NCBI RefSeq assembly: GCF_002102155.1
Contig: NZ_LQOU01000009.1
Coordinates: 166,649 to 230,648, forward strand
Source of the DNA: Mycobacterium europaeum
Lineage (GTDB): Bacteria; Actinomycetota; Actinomycetes; Mycobacteriales; Mycobacteriaceae
Direction of reading: 5' to 3'
Length of the DNA: 64,000 nt
Both the position numbers and the translations under genes were made by a program. Shown here in pieces: positions 25,776-34,391 of this stretch (positions are counted from its first letter, which is position 1; the number at the start of each line of letters is the position of its first letter). The notes beneath the pieces are model-generated. The model saw only the letters and a program-made list of their open reading frames with translations. It ran no database searches and had not been told where the DNA came from.

Positions 25776-26204
25776 ATGAAAGCCTTCACCGAGAGCGAAC
25801 GTCAGGAGTTCTTGGCCGACACGCACGTGGCGGTGGTGTCCGTCGACGCCGCCGACGGCCGACCGCCGGCCAGCGTTCCCATCTGGTACGACTACACCCC
25901 GGGCGGGAACATCCGGATCATGACCGGGGCGGCCAGCCGCAAGGCGCGGCTGATCGATCGGGCCGGCAAGGTGACGCTGGTGGTCCAGCGCGAAGAGCCC
26001 CCCTACCAGTACGTGGTGGTCGAAGGCACCATCGTCGACACCGCCAACCCCGCCCCGACCGACGTGCAGGAGGCCGTCGCCATCCGCTATCTCGGCGAGG
26101 AGGGCGGGCGGGCGTTCATTCGCAGCATGGAGGGCGTCGAAGAGGTGATGTACACCATCCGCCCCGATCGCTGGATGAGCGCGGACTTCACCGGCGACCT
26201 CTGA
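25776..26204 (+). CDS. pyridoxamine 5'-phosphate oxidase-fold (PPOX/F420-type) protein
   Basis: This 142-residue single-domain split-barrel protein has the PPOX-class pattern: an N-terminal helix (FTESERQEFLAD), the beta strand HVAVVSVDAADGRPPASVPIWYDY, a central SRKARLIDRAGKVTLVV segment, and a C-terminal RPDRWMSADF. Members bind FMN, F420 or haem; which one is used cannot be read here. It lies 46 bp after the SDR gene on the same strand and is convergent with the phosphotransferase gene, whose stop is only 4 bp away. Confidence 0.75.
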   Translation: MKAFTESERQEFLADTHVAVVSVDAADGRPPASVPIWYDYTPGGNIRIMTGAASRKARLIDRAGKVTLVVQREEPPYQYVVVEGTIVDTANPAPTDVQEAVAIRYLGEEGGRAFIRSMEGVEEVMYTIRPDRWMSADFTGDL

Positions 26205-26208
26205 GGCC

Positions 26209-27285
26209 TCAGCCGATCAGCTCCAGCGTCCCCAGTTCGCGGATCGCTTGGCAGCCGCGGCTGAGCATGGCCAGCACCATGTCGTCGCCGCGTTCGGTCG
26301 CCGCGGCGAACGCAAACCCCAGCGCCGAGATCAGCGGTGCCTGCAGCACACCGAGTCGGTAGTCGCGCCAACACGTTTCGGCGTCGTAACCGGTGACGCC
26401 ACCGGCCGTCAGCGCCCGGTGGTAGTCGGCGACCAGCTGTTCTTCGATTCGCGCGCGCAGCTCGGGATGGAGGCTGGTCGCGGTGAAGTAGGCGAGGTCC
26501 CTGGCCGGCAATCCGACGCCGAGCGTCTGCCAGTCGACGACGCTGACCCGGGTTCGGTCCGGATCGAACAGCAGGTTGTCGAGGCGATAGTCGCCATGCA
26601 GCAGGGCGAACCGGTCATACTCGGACAGCAGCCAGGGCGCGACCGAACCCATTGCCGCGCTGAAGGTATCGCGGTCTTGAGCGCTCATCCGATCGCCCAG
26701 CTTGTCCAGGGTGATGTCGGCGCTCATCTTCGCCACCTCACCCATGCCGCCCGCGCCCGCTTCATCCGGCCTGCCGAACGCGATGCCCGGGAAATCGAGC
26801 CAGACCGGATCGCACCAACTCGGCGCGTGCAGGCCGGCCAGGGCGGTGACCGCGAGCCGCGCTTCGGTCTCCTCGCATCCCGCGAGCTGATCGCCCTGCA
26901 CCGCGGGCGCCTGATCGGCGAGCAGCAACGCGAAATCCATTGCATCCTGGCTGATCTCGGAGTAGAAGCACCGTGGCGTCGGCACCTGCACCCGGTCCGC
27001 GACCGACGAGTAGAACGCGCATTCGCTGCGATATCCGATGACCACCCGGTCGCGCACCGTGTCGTCTTGTGCCGGCAGCTTGATGACGAAGGTGTGCGGC
27101 AGGTCGCCGGGATCCGTCGCGTATCGCGCGGACACCCGGTAGGTTGCGCCGGTCTGCCCGGTTCCGATGGGGACCACGTCCACGTCGGCGACCTCGACGG
27201 GTGTGCCGCGCCCGCTGAGCGCGGCCGACAACCACCCCGGTGTCACGTCGCCGGGATAACGCGGAATCGACACCACAGCACTCAT
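26209..27285 (-). CDS. phosphotransferase-family (APH-like) protein
   Basis: This 358-residue protein has the aminoglycoside-phosphotransferase/kinase-like fold: a P-loop-like GTGQTGATYRV, HTFVIKLP with the ATP-binding Lys, the catalytic loop LLHGDYRLDNLLFD, and the metal-binding Asp of VSVVDWQT. Mycobacterial homologues often sit beside acyl-CoA dehydrogenases, and some phosphorylate hydroxyacyl-CoAs or alcohols. Antibiotic resistance need not be assumed. The ATG at 27285 follows AGGAGG. A copy of the recurrent putative operator is 45 bp upstream. Confidence 0.8.
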   Translation of the reverse strand: MSAVVSIPRYPGDVTPGWLSAALSGRGTPVEVADVDVVPIGTGQTGATYRVSARYATDPGDLPHTFVIKLPAQDDTVRDRVVIGYRSECAFYSSVADRVQVPTPRCFYSEISQDAMDFALLLADQAPAVQGDQLAGCEETEARLAVTALAGLHAPSWCDPVWLDFPGIAFGRPDEAGAGGMGEVAKMSADITLDKLGDRMSAQDRDTFSAAMGSVAPWLLSEYDRFALLHGDYRLDNLLFDPDRTRVSVVDWQTLGVGLPARDLAYFTATSLHPELRARIEEQLVADYHRALTAGGVTGYDAETCWRDYRLGVLQAPLISALGFAFAAATERGDDMVLAMLSRGCQAIRELGTLELIG

Positions 27286-27329
27286 GAACAGCACGCCTCC
27301 TGTACCCGGACGGCCCCGTCCGACTGACA

Positions 27330-27348
27330 AACTGTAAGGCATACCGCA
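27330..27348. promoter_or_regulatory. putative operator, copy 4 (weaker match)
   Basis: The sequence AACTGTAAGGCATACCGCA matches copy 3 at 13 of 19 positions, keeping ACTGTA and ACCG. It lies 45 bp upstream of the phosphotransferase gene start. As a single weaker match it could be chance. Confidence 0.35.
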
Positions 27349-27372
27349 AGAGCGCCGGTCGGCAACGGTGAG

Positions 27373-29109
27373 CTAGTCGGCGAGAATCCGCCATTCGGCG
27401 GCCTCGTGCTGCTGGCGCCAGAACTCATCGAAACGCCCACCCGCCGCGAGCAATTCGTCGACGGTTCCGTCCTCGATCACCCGGCCCTCGTCGAGGAACA
27501 GGACGCGGTCGGCGTGGCCGATACTGGCCAAGCGATGCGCGACGATCACCTGGGTGCGCGACCGCGGGTCGAGCGTCAGCGCGTCGACCACCGCGGCCTC
27601 GTTTTCGGTGTCCAACGCGCTGGTCGCCTCGTCGACCAACAGTATCGGCGCCGGCTTGAGCAGTGCCCGCGCGATGCTGACCCGCTGGCGTTCGCCACCG
27701 GACAGCGCCGAGCCGGCCTCGCCGACCACCGTGCCTGCGCCGTCGGGCAGCCGCGCGATGAGTTCGTCAACGCGGGCGAGCGCGACGGCCCGGGCGAAGC
27801 GCTCCTCGCCGGCGCCGGGATCACCGGCGAACACGTTGTCGCGGACGGATCCGTGAAACAGGTACGGGTGCTGGAAGACGACGGTGCTCGCCGCCCGCCG
27901 GGCGTCGGCGTCCAGCGTCGCAGCGTCGACGCCGTCGATCAGGATGCGGCCGCGACGGGGTTCGTGCAGGCCGGCGATCAGGCCCAGGATGGTGCTCTTG
28001 CCCGATCCCGACGGGCCGACGATCGCCGTCGTGCTGCCCGGCTCCAAGCTGAAGCTCACGCCGTCGAGCGCCGGTGCGGTCGCGCCGTCATAGCGGAACA
28101 TGACGTCGTCGAACTCGATCCGGGGGGCCGTGGCGGCGGGCAACGTAGCGGTGCCGGCGTCCATCAGCGGCGCGGTGAGGACCGCACGAATGCGGTCGAG
28201 CGTGGCGCGGGTGCTCTCCAACGCCGGCGCCAGCTCGCTGATCGTGGTGAACGGCTCCAGGTAGCGCACGATCACGACGATGAAGGCGATGGCTTCGGGG
28301 ACGGTGACGGTCTTGTTGACGGTCATCGCCGCGGTCGCCCCGGCGAGCAGGATCAGCGACAGCTGGCTGGCGAGGCTGAACAGCAGCTGGCCGGGAACCT
28401 GCATGGACAGCAACCGCATGGTCGCCCCGTGTTGGGCGGCCAGCGCGTCGCCGACCAGACTGCGCGCCGGCTCGACCCGTCGGGCGGCACGCAACGCCTG
28501 CTGGGTGCGGGCGAATTCGATGATCCGTTCGGTGAGAGCGCTGTTGGCCTCGTCAGCCGCGGCGTCCGCGCGCCGCGTGAGTCGCGCCGATACCCACAGC
28601 GCACCCAGCAGCAGCGGCACACCGCCCAGGGCGGCCACCCCGAGCTGCCAGCAGATCGGGAGTAGGGCCAGCCCGATGACCGCCGGCAGCAGGAAGGCGG
28701 AGGTCAGCGGCGTCAGCAGGTTGACGACGAGACCGACCAGTTCCGGCCCGGTGGCGGCGATCGCCTGCCGCGCGGTCGCGGTGTGCTCGGCGGTGAACCA
28801 CTCCAGGCGCACCCGGGGCAACCGGTCCGCCACGTGGTGCTGGCTGTGGTCGAGCACGGCAAAACCCAGGTCGAAGCCGATGCGCGCGGTCGCGGTGTCG
28901 ATGACCCAGCCGATCCCGGTGGCGGCGGTGAGCCACCCCAGCCACACCAATGCGCGCTCCGGGGTGTCGCCGAACAGGGCGCCCACCAGTGGCACCAGCA
29001 ATACGGCGGCCACCGCCCGCACCGCCACGGAGGCCAAGGCGAGCACGGTGTAGGCGATCACCCGGCCGCGGCGATCCGCCGGAACCAGGCCCAACCACGT
29101 GCGAATCAT
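27373..29109 (-). CDS. irtB: iron-siderophore ABC exporter-fold importer subunit IrtB
   Basis: This 578-residue half-transporter has six transmembrane helices in the first 300 residues and a nucleotide-binding domain with Walker [13 protein letters not shown], signature [13 protein letters not shown] and Walker [14 protein letters not shown]. IrtB pairs with IrtA to import ferric carboxymycobactin/mycobactin across the inner membrane; the length matches M. tuberculosis IrtB (579). The ATG overlaps the irtA stop by four bases (ATGA) with a GGAGAGGG site before it. Confidence 0.92.
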   Translation of the reverse strand: MIRTWLGLVPADRRGRVIAYTVLALASVAVRAVAAVLLVPLVGALFGDTPERALVWLGWLTAATGIGWVIDTATARIGFDLGFAVLDHSQHHVADRLPRVRLEWFTAEHTATARQAIAATGPELVGLVVNLLTPLTSAFLLPAVIGLALLPICWQLGVAALGGVPLLLGALWVSARLTRRADAAADEANSALTERIIEFARTQQALRAARRVEPARSLVGDALAAQHGATMRLLSMQVPGQLLFSLASQLSLILLAGATAAMTVNKTVTVPEAIAFIVVIVRYLEPFTTISELAPALESTRATLDRIRAVLTAPLMDAGTATLPAATAPRIEFDDVMFRYDGATAPALDGVSFSLEPGSTTAIVGPSGSGKSTILGLIAGLHEPRRGRILIDGVDAATLDADARRAASTVVFQHPYLFHGSVRDNVFAGDPGAGEERFARAVALARVDELIARLPDGAGTVVGEAGSALSGGERQRVSIARALLKPAPILLVDEATSALDTENEAAVVDALTLDPRSRTQVIVAHRLASIGHADRVLFLDEGRVIEDGTVDELLAAGGRFDEFWRQQHEAAEWRILAD

Positions 29110-31688
29110 CGTGCCCTCTCCTGCGCCGTCGCGACCACCCGGTTCCGCCGGCCGCTTTCCCACAGCCGTCGGTAGCGGCCGTCGGCGGCCAGCAGCTGGT
29201 CGTGGTCGCCGCTTTCGGCGACCCGACCGTGGTCGAGCACGACGATCTGATCGGCGCCGGTGATGGTGTGCAGCCGATGGGCGATCACCAGCACGGTGCG
29301 GTCCCGGGTCAGCCGGTTGAGCGCTTGCTGCACAAGGTATTCCGACTCCGGGTCGGCGAACGCGGTGGCCTCGTCGAGGATCAGCACCGGGGTGTCCGCC
29401 AGGATCGCACGGGCGATGGTGAGTCGCTGCCGTTCACCGCCCGACAGGCCGGTTCCCGCACCCAGCACGGTGTCGTAGCCGTCCGGCAACCGCATGATCC
29501 GGTCGTGGATCTGCGCCTGGCGCGCGGCCTCCTCGACTTGCGCGGCGGTGGCGCCCGGGACGGCCAGCGCGATGTTGTCCGCGACGGTGCCGTGCACCAA
29601 CTGGGTTTCCTGCAGAACGAACCCCACCTTCGCGTAGAGCTCATCGGCGGTCATCGACCGGATGTCCTGTCCCCCAATGCGTATCGCGCCAGTGTCGACG
29701 TCATGGAACCGGGCGAGCAGGGCGGCCAGCGTCGACTTGCCGGACCCCGACGGGCCGACGAGGGCGGTGACGGTGCCCGGGCACAGCGTCAGCGACACGC
29801 CCCGGATCACCGGGACACCCGGTCGATAGCCGAAGCTGACGTGGTCGAACACCACCGTCGCCGACGGATCCGCGGACCGGTCCGGCTGCCGCACGGCCAA
29901 CTCGGGCTCGTCGAGGGCGTTCTGCAGGCGCCGGGCGGCCAGCATGCCCGCGCTGATGCCACCTACCCCGTAGGCGATGCCGAGCAGCCGCGCGCCGAAG
30001 GTGGTGCCCAGCAACAGGAATGGTACGAGGTTCACCGGATTCATCCGTCCGGTGACGGCGAGCAGCGTACCCGTGAGCACGATGAGCCACAGAAAGGTCG
30101 AGGGTCGGGTCACCAGGTCCATGAGCGTCTTCTTGCCGGCCAGGGGACGCTGCCACGAGACCAGGAATTCGACGTAGGAGTCCAGCTGGCGCCGGAAGCT
30201 GGATGCGGCCGCGCCCCCGAAGACGCGGATCACCGGCTGGCCCTCCAGGTAGGCGCCGGCCTCGCCGCTCATCTTCTCGGCCCAGCGCTGCGACTGCGGG
30301 ATGCGCGGGCCCGACTGGATCGTGAGCGACGACGTCAGCACCAGGTACCCGAGGACGGGCACGAAGAGCACCAGCGCCACCCGCCAGTCGACGGCGAACA
30401 GGTAGATCAGCACCGCCACGGGCGCGATGATCGCCGCGACGGCATCGGGGATGGCGTGGGTGACCAGATAGTGCAACGACAGCGTGTCGTCCTGCAGCAG
30501 CTGCTTGATCGAGCCCGATCCGCGCGCGGTGAACCAGCCCAGCGGCAGCCGAGAGAGCTTGCGCAGCAACCGGGAACGCAGGTGCGCGGCGAACCGCGCG
30601 TCGACGACGTGCAGCCACAACGTGAGAGCCGCACCGAGCACCGAGCCCGTTCCCAGCAGGACGATGGCCGCGATCCCGACATCCCAGAGGCGCGCCGCGG
30701 GCGCCCCGGCCACCAGCAGCCGGGCCAGCTCGACCAGCAACACGAACGGCGCCAGCTGCACCACCGTGATGACGGCCTGCAGCACGCCGGACAGGATCAA
30801 CGCCCAACGCAGCGGCGCGAGCAGTCGGCCGGCGCCCTGGGCGCGCCACCTGCCGCGCGCCGCCGGGGCGGGCGGCCGGTCGGCGGGTTCTGGAGCCGAA
30901 ACCTGCCCCGGCGCAACGTCATCCGCGGTCGCCGGCTCGTCGCCGCGGCGGGTGCCCATCGCACGCCCGGCGCTCCAGTAGGCCTGGGCGTGTATCTCGG
31001 ACTTGGGAAAGCCGAATTCGTCGCGCAGCCGCGCCCGGACGTGCTTGAGGGCTGTCGCCTCGGGCGTGGCCCAGGCGTACCAGTTGGACCAGTCACGGTT
31101 GTCGATCGCCGCCGCAAGCGATGTCTCGTCACGGCGGGCGACCCAGCGCACTCGCAGCCGGGGATGCGGGGCGATCGGGATCAGGAGGTCATTCTCGTCG
31201 TGCTGCTCGAGATACATCTCGATCGGCACGTCGTCGGGAACGACTCCGAGGATCCCGTTCATGCCCGGGATCGATGCGGAATCGCCGACCAGCAGATAGC
31301 CGGCCGGGTGCTCGTCGGGCACGTCGAAGCGCGACGATCCCATCAGCGCCATGACGGCGATCGTGGCGCCGGGTTGGACGGTGCGCGCCCACTTCGACGC
31401 CGGGCCGGCGGGCTCGTGCAGCACGATGTCGACGGCGAAGCGGCCGCTGGGGACGTCCGCCTCGGAGATGGTGTAGGCGCGCTGGAACTCGGTGTTGGAT
31501 CCGTCGGGGTCCGGGAACCAGAACCGCAGCCACGCGGCGGGTTCGGCGTCGACGTCTTCGAACAACGTCGGTGACGTCATCCGCACCCGCACGAAATGTG
31601 GTGCGATGCAGACGGTTTCGAGCACCGTCGCGATATGGTCGCGGGCGCCGAAGCTCCGCAACATCACGCCCTGGAACCCGCGTGCCAT
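29106..31688 (-). CDS. irtA: iron-siderophore importer subunit IrtA with siderophore-interaction domain
   Basis: This 860-residue protein combines an N-terminal FAD-binding siderophore-interaction domain (about residues 1-245, with the flavin motif RAYTIS) and an ABC exporter-fold half-transporter (membrane part about 275-560, nucleotide domain about 600-850). Walker A is [12 protein letters not shown], the signature [14 protein letters not shown] and Walker [14 protein letters not shown]. The domain reduces ferric mycobactin on the cytoplasmic side while IrtAB carries it in. The length equals that of the M. tuberculosis protein within one residue. An IdeR-like box lies at 31780-31798, so iron should repress it. 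Confidence 0.94.
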   Translation of the reverse strand: MARGFQGVMLRSFGARDHIATVLETVCIAPHFVRVRMTSPTLFEDVDAEPAAWLRFWFPDPDGSNTEFQRAYTISEADVPSGRFAVDIVLHEPAGPASKWARTVQPGATIAVMALMGSSRFDVPDEHPAGYLLVGDSASIPGMNGILGVVPDDVPIEMYLEQHDENDLLIPIAPHPRLRVRWVARRDETSLAAAIDNRDWSNWYAWATPEATALKHVRARLRDEFGFPKSEIHAQAYWSAGRAMGTRRGDEPATADDVAPGQVSAPEPADRPPAPAARGRWRAQGAGRLLAPLRWALILSGVLQAVITVVQLAPFVLLVELARLLVAGAPAARLWDVGIAAIVLLGTGSVLGAALTLWLHVVDARFAAHLRSRLLRKLSRLPLGWFTARGSGSIKQLLQDDTLSLHYLVTHAIPDAVAAIIAPVAVLIYLFAVDWRVALVLFVPVLGYLVLTSSLTIQSGPRIPQSQRWAEKMSGEAGAYLEGQPVIRVFGGAAASSFRRQLDSYVEFLVSWQRPLAGKKTLMDLVTRPSTFLWLIVLTGTLLAVTGRMNPVNLVPFLLLGTTFGARLLGIAYGVGGISAGMLAARRLQNALDEPELAVRQPDRSADPSATVVFDHVSFGYRPGVPVIRGVSLTLCPGTVTALVGPSGSGKSTLAALLARFHDVDTGAIRIGGQDIRSMTADELYAKVGFVLQETQLVHGTVADNIALAVPGATAAQVEEAARQAQIHDRIMRLPDGYDTVLGAGTGLSGGERQRLTIARAILADTPVLILDEATAFADPESEYLVQQALNRLTRDRTVLVIAHRLHTITGADQIVVLDHGRVAESGDHDQLLAADGRYRRLWESGRRNRVVATAQERAR

Positions 31689-31779
31689 CAGCGGTCCTTC
31701 CCCGCGGCGCGCAGGGCCGCGACGACTTCACCGAAAGAACGGCCCGGCGGACCTTCCGCTCGATAAGTTACCGCAAAAC

Positions 31780-31798
31780 TAAGGGTTGCCTTACCAAA
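31780..31798. promoter_or_regulatory. IdeR-like iron box upstream of irtA
   Basis: The minus-strand sequence TTTGGTAAGGCAACCCTTA matches the established IdeR box consensus TTAGGTTAGGCTAACCTAA at 14 of 19 positions. It lies about 92 bp upstream of the irtA start and about 44 bp upstream of the divergent DCC-family gene, so both could be iron-regulated. M. tuberculosis irtA is known to be IdeR-controlled. Confidence 0.7.
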
Positions 31799-31841
31799 GG
31801 TCAAACCGTGGTGGTCGCCGAGCGGCAAGTAGCCTGGTGGT

Positions 31842-32267
31842 GTGAGCGGTGAACCGGCGTCGCCCGTATTGCTCTACGACGGAGTCTGCGGAGTCTGCAA
31901 CTGGGCGGTGCAGACGATCCTCCGGTTCGATCCGAACGGCCCGCTGCGGTTCGCGGCGCTCGACAGCGACTTCGCCCGGGGTGTCTTCGCTCGGCATCCG
32001 GCTGTCGGGCAGGTGGACTCGATGGTGTTCGTCGACGAGCCCGGCCAGCCCACCGAGCGCGTCGCCATCCGGTCCGCCGCCGCGTTGCGCGTGGTCGACT
32101 ACCTTGGCGGCCCGTGGAAGCTCCTCGACGTGGCCCGCGTCATCCCCACCCCCCTGCGGGACTGGCTCTACGACAAGTTCGCCCGCGTCCGCTATCGCAT
32201 CTTCGGCAAGCACGACACCTGCCCGTTGCCGCCACCGGAGGTTCGCGCGCGCTTCCTGGACGCTTAG
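31842..32267 (+). CDS. DCC-family (DUF393) thiol-disulfide oxidoreductase-like protein
   Basis: This 141-residue protein has the DUF393 signature YDGVCGVCNWAV near the N-terminus, a CxxC in a thioredoxin-like context, followed by ALDSDFARGVF and a membrane-associated amphipathic C-terminal half ending in FGKHDTCPLPPPEVRARFLD. The family is called DCC1-like; its substrates are unknown. It starts with GTG and has no clear ribosome binding site. It is divergent from irtA with the IdeR-like box between them. Its stop codon overlaps that of the convergent next gene. Confidence 0.8.
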   Translation: MSGEPASPVLLYDGVCGVCNWAVQTILRFDPNGPLRFAALDSDFARGVFARHPAVGQVDSMVFVDEPGQPTERVAIRSAAALRVVDYLGGPWKLLDVARVIPTPLRDWLYDKFARVRYRIFGKHDTCPLPPPEVRARFLDA

Positions 32268-32572
32268 TCCACGGCGAGGTCGGCCTCGGACTCCTTGCGC
32301 TTCAGCTCGGCCAGCTTGCGGTCCTCGGCCGCGAATTCGCGATGGTGCGCCGCCGATTCGCGGTGCACGCCCACATGCGACACGCCCTGTTCGACGGCCT
32401 GGTCTTGCACCCGTGCCACTTCGTCGTGCTTGAGGGCCGATTCTTCGAAGCTGCGCGCGGCCGAGAGGCCGGCATGCGCCGCCCGTTCGCGGGCCGCCGC
32501 GGCCCTGCGCTCGGCAAGTTCCGCATCCTCCGCGGTAAACGCTTGCTCGCCTGTCTTGTTTCCGGTGCCCAT
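32264..32572 (-). CDS. hypothetical charged coiled-coil protein
   Basis: This 102-residue protein is rich in Ala, Glu, Arg and His and is predicted by eye to be almost wholly helical; the AEDAELAERRAAAARERAAH and AAEDRKLAELKRKE stretches have heptad character. There is no signal peptide or Cys. Similar small Ala/Glu/Arg-rich proteins occur across mycobacteria without known function. A GAGGAG site precedes the ATG. The last four bases overlap the end of the convergent DCC gene. Confidence 0.65.
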   Translation of the reverse strand: MGTGNKTGEQAFTAEDAELAERRAAAARERAAHAGLSAARSFEESALKHDEVARVQDQAVEQGVSHVGVHRESAAHHREFAAEDRKLAELKRKESEADLAVD

Positions 32573-32659
32573 GGCGTCTCCTCGTATCCCGTGCAGTCAC
32601 AGGTACCCGGCACAGAGCGTTTAACGCCTCGCGATCGCCAGACACAGTGCGGGCGGAGG

Positions 32660-32743
32660 TGCGGGCGGAGGGACTCGAACCCTCAAGCTCTCACGAGCAC
32701 CGGCACCTAAAGCCGGCATGTTTGCCAATTTCATCACGCCCGC
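32660..32743 (-). tRNA. tRNA-Leu (anticodon UAG)
   Basis: On the minus strand the acceptor arms GCGGGCG and CGCCCGC pair perfectly with discriminator A. The anticodon stem CCGGC/GCCGG closes a seven-base loop TTTAGGT, giving anticodon UAG. The long variable arm TGCTCGTGAGAGC is the class II feature expected of leucine tRNA, and the T-arm contains GGTTCGAGTCC. CCA is not encoded. Just downstream on the minus strand the acceptor-end sequence gcgggcggagg is duplicated in tandem (32649-32670). Confidence 0.93.
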
Positions 32744-32834
32744 AGCGTGCTGATCCTACCGCTCGGTGCACGGACGGACCTGTCGGCGTTCGCTCCTAAC
32801 GTGAGTTCAACACGGCGGCAAAGGAGGCGCGGAG

Positions 32835-33578
32835 ATGCGGTCCGCTGAAGAGTTCGAAGCCGTGCGAAAGCTGGTCGCACAGGGCCTGAACGATTGCGCG
32901 ATCGCGCGTCAGACAGGCGTACCGCGACGGACTATATGGGGTTGGCGGTATTGCGAGTCACCAATCCGGTTACGGAGTCCGAGCGGATCTTCCCCTTGCA
33001 ACGTTCAGCACGAGTTCACCGCCCTTCCCCCGGCCGCGTACTGCTATGTGTTGGGGCTGTACCTCGGCGACGGGTGCATCTCGAAGAGCCGTCGCGTCTG
33101 GCGGTTGAGAATCACCCTTGACGACAAATATCCACAGATCATCGATCGCTGCCGAAGAGCGATCGACGTGCTGATGCCGCGACAGCGCGCCGCAGTTCTG
33201 CGTCGTGCCAGCAACTGCACCGAAGTCTCGCTGTACTCCAAGCACTGGCCGTGCCTGCTGCCCCAACACGGCCCCGGCAAGAAGCACCTGCGCCCAATTC
33301 GGCTGCAGCCGTGGCAAGAGGTGCTCGTCACCCAGGCCACCGAAGAGTTCATCCGCGGCCTCATCGACAGCGACGGGTGCCGGGTGGTGGCGAACGACCG
33401 AGGGGTCCGCAGCGTCCGTTATCACTTCTCGAACCGTTCGGACGACATCCGCGGCTTGTTCACCGCGGCGCTCGACCACCTCGACATCCCATGGACCCGG
33501 CCGAGCAAGTACGTCATCGCCGTGTACCGCAAGGCGGCGGTGGCACGCCTCGACGAATTCGTCGGACCCAAATCGTGA
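32835..33578 (+). CDS. free-standing HTH-LAGLIDADG endonuclease-like protein
   Basis: This 247-residue protein has an N-terminal helix-turn-helix (about residues 10-38, GLNDCAIARQTGVPRRTIWGW) followed by two LAGLIDADG-type dodecapeptide motifs: VLGLYLGDGCI near residue 72 and FIRGLIDSDGCRV near residue 172. In each, the acidic residue needed for metal-dependent cleavage is kept (GDG and SDG). The spacing of about 100 residues suits a monomeric two-repeat fold. There are no intein splicing motifs, so it is not an intein. Proteins of this build could be a homing-type endonuclease or a DNA-binding regulator derived from one, as in WhiA. It lies 91 bp from tRNA-Leu; AAGGAGG precedes the ATG. Confidence 0.75.
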   Translation: MRSAEEFEAVRKLVAQGLNDCAIARQTGVPRRTIWGWRYCESPIRLRSPSGSSPCNVQHEFTALPPAAYCYVLGLYLGDGCISKSRRVWRLRITLDDKYPQIIDRCRRAIDVLMPRQRAAVLRRASNCTEVSLYSKHWPCLLPQHGPGKKHLRPIRLQPWQEVLVTQATEEFIRGLIDSDGCRVVANDRGVRSVRYHFSNRSDDIRGLFTAALDHLDIPWTRPSKYVIAVYRKAAVARLDEFVGPKS

Positions 33579-33594
33579 GCGGTACCGTCAAGGG

Positions 33595-33975
33595 GTGTCC
33601 ACTACCCGTCGTCGCAGGCCCGCGCTGATCGCCTTGGTGATCGTGGCGGCCTGCGGCTGCCTGGCGCTGGGCTGGTGGCAGTGGACCCGGTTCCAGTCGG
33701 TGTCGGGCACGTTCCAAAACCTCGGCTACGCGCTGCAGTGGCCGCTGTTCGCCTGGTTCTGCGTCTACGCATACCGGAAATATGTGCGCTACGAAGAGAT
33801 GCCGCCGGAACCCCGGCGCGGCCCCGAGCTCACCGAGATACCCGCCGGCTTGCTGCCCGAGCGCCCCGGGCCGATGCAACCGCCGTCCGACGATCCCGCG
33901 CTGGCGGAGTACAACGCCTACCTGGCCGAGCTTGCCAAACAAGACACCGAGAAAGAGAACAGGACCACCGCATGA
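33595..33975 (+). CDS. lprD: LprD-like membrane protein/lipoprotein
   Basis: This 126-residue protein matches M. tuberculosis Rv1343c (LprD) in length and pattern: a basic N-terminus, a hydrophobic segment with ALIALVIVAACGCLALGWW, a second hydrophobic stretch near residues 42-58, and a Pro/Glu-rich C-terminus. The Cys residues at about 20 and 22 are in a poor lipobox, so lipidation is doubtful and a two-helix membrane protein is as likely. The GTG at 33595 gives the conserved length. It overlaps the next gene by four bases (ATGA). Confidence 0.82.
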   Translation: MSTTRRRRPALIALVIVAACGCLALGWWQWTRFQSVSGTFQNLGYALQWPLFAWFCVYAYRKYVRYEEMPPEPRRGPELTEIPAGLLPERPGPMQPPSDDPALAEYNAYLAELAKQDTEKENRTTA

Positions 33976-34322
33976 CCACACCGGAGACGCCCGAGGCGTC
34001 GGCTTCGGCATTTCCCGTCGAGAAGATCCGCTCCGCGCTGCTCGCCTACCGGGTCATGGCGTGGGCGACGGGTCTGTGGCTGATCGCGCTGTGCTACGAG
34101 ATCGTCTCGCACCTTGTCCTGCACCACGAGATCCGCTGGATCGAGGTGGTCCACGGCTGGGTGTACTTCATCTATGTCCTGACCGCGTTCAACCTGGCGG
34201 TCAAGGTGCGGTGGCCGATCGCCAAGACGATCGGCGTGCTGCTCGCCGGGACCATCCCGCTGCTGGGCATCATCGTCGAGCACTTCCAGACCAGGGACGT
34301 CAAGGCGCGCTTCGGCCTGTAA
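33972..34322 (+). CDS. DUF3817 integral membrane protein
   Basis: This 116-residue protein has three hydrophobic helices (about residues 25-45, 60-80 and 85-105) and the DUF3817 pattern around VEVVHGWVYFIYVLTAF. It corresponds to M. tuberculosis Rv1342c, which is likewise adjacent to lprD. Function is unknown; coupling to LprD by the ATGA overlap suggests a joint membrane role. Confidence 0.85.
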   Translation: MTTPETPEASASAFPVEKIRSALLAYRVMAWATGLWLIALCYEIVSHLVLHHEIRWIEVVHGWVYFIYVLTAFNLAVKVRWPIAKTIGVLLAGTIPLLGIIVEHFQTRDVKARFGL

Positions 34323-34326
34323 AGCC

Positions 34327-34378
34327 CTCGAGAACGTGCGGCCAGCTTCACACTCGAGAACGTGCGGCCAGCTTCACA
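34327..34378. repeat. two perfect tandem copies of a 26-bp unit
   Basis: The unit starting ctcgagaacgtgcggccagc and ending ttcaca occurs at 34327-34352 and again at 34353-34378 without change, followed by a partial third start (ctcgg). It lies just after the DUF3817 stop and before the convergent rdgB stop, so it may be a terminator-associated or variable-number repeat. Confidence 0.85.
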
Positions 34379-34391
34379 CTCGGCCGTACAC

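Noticed and set aside
26209..27285. Aminoglycoside resistance gene
   Set aside because: The kinase-like motifs are shared by many metabolic phosphotransferases, and the gene lies in a lipid-catabolic setting without mobile elements.
28950..31574. Open frame of 874 codons on the plus strand opposite irtA
   Set aside because: Composition (Arg, Gly, Gln, His) and absence of any motif show it is a shadow of irtA, which has all ABC transporter motifs.
32835..33578. Intein or group I intron endonuclease
   Set aside because: No splicing blocks and no interrupted host gene; it is a free-standing protein with an HTH.
34327..34378. CRISPR array
   Set aside because: Two head-to-tail copies have no spacers between them and no cas genes are present.
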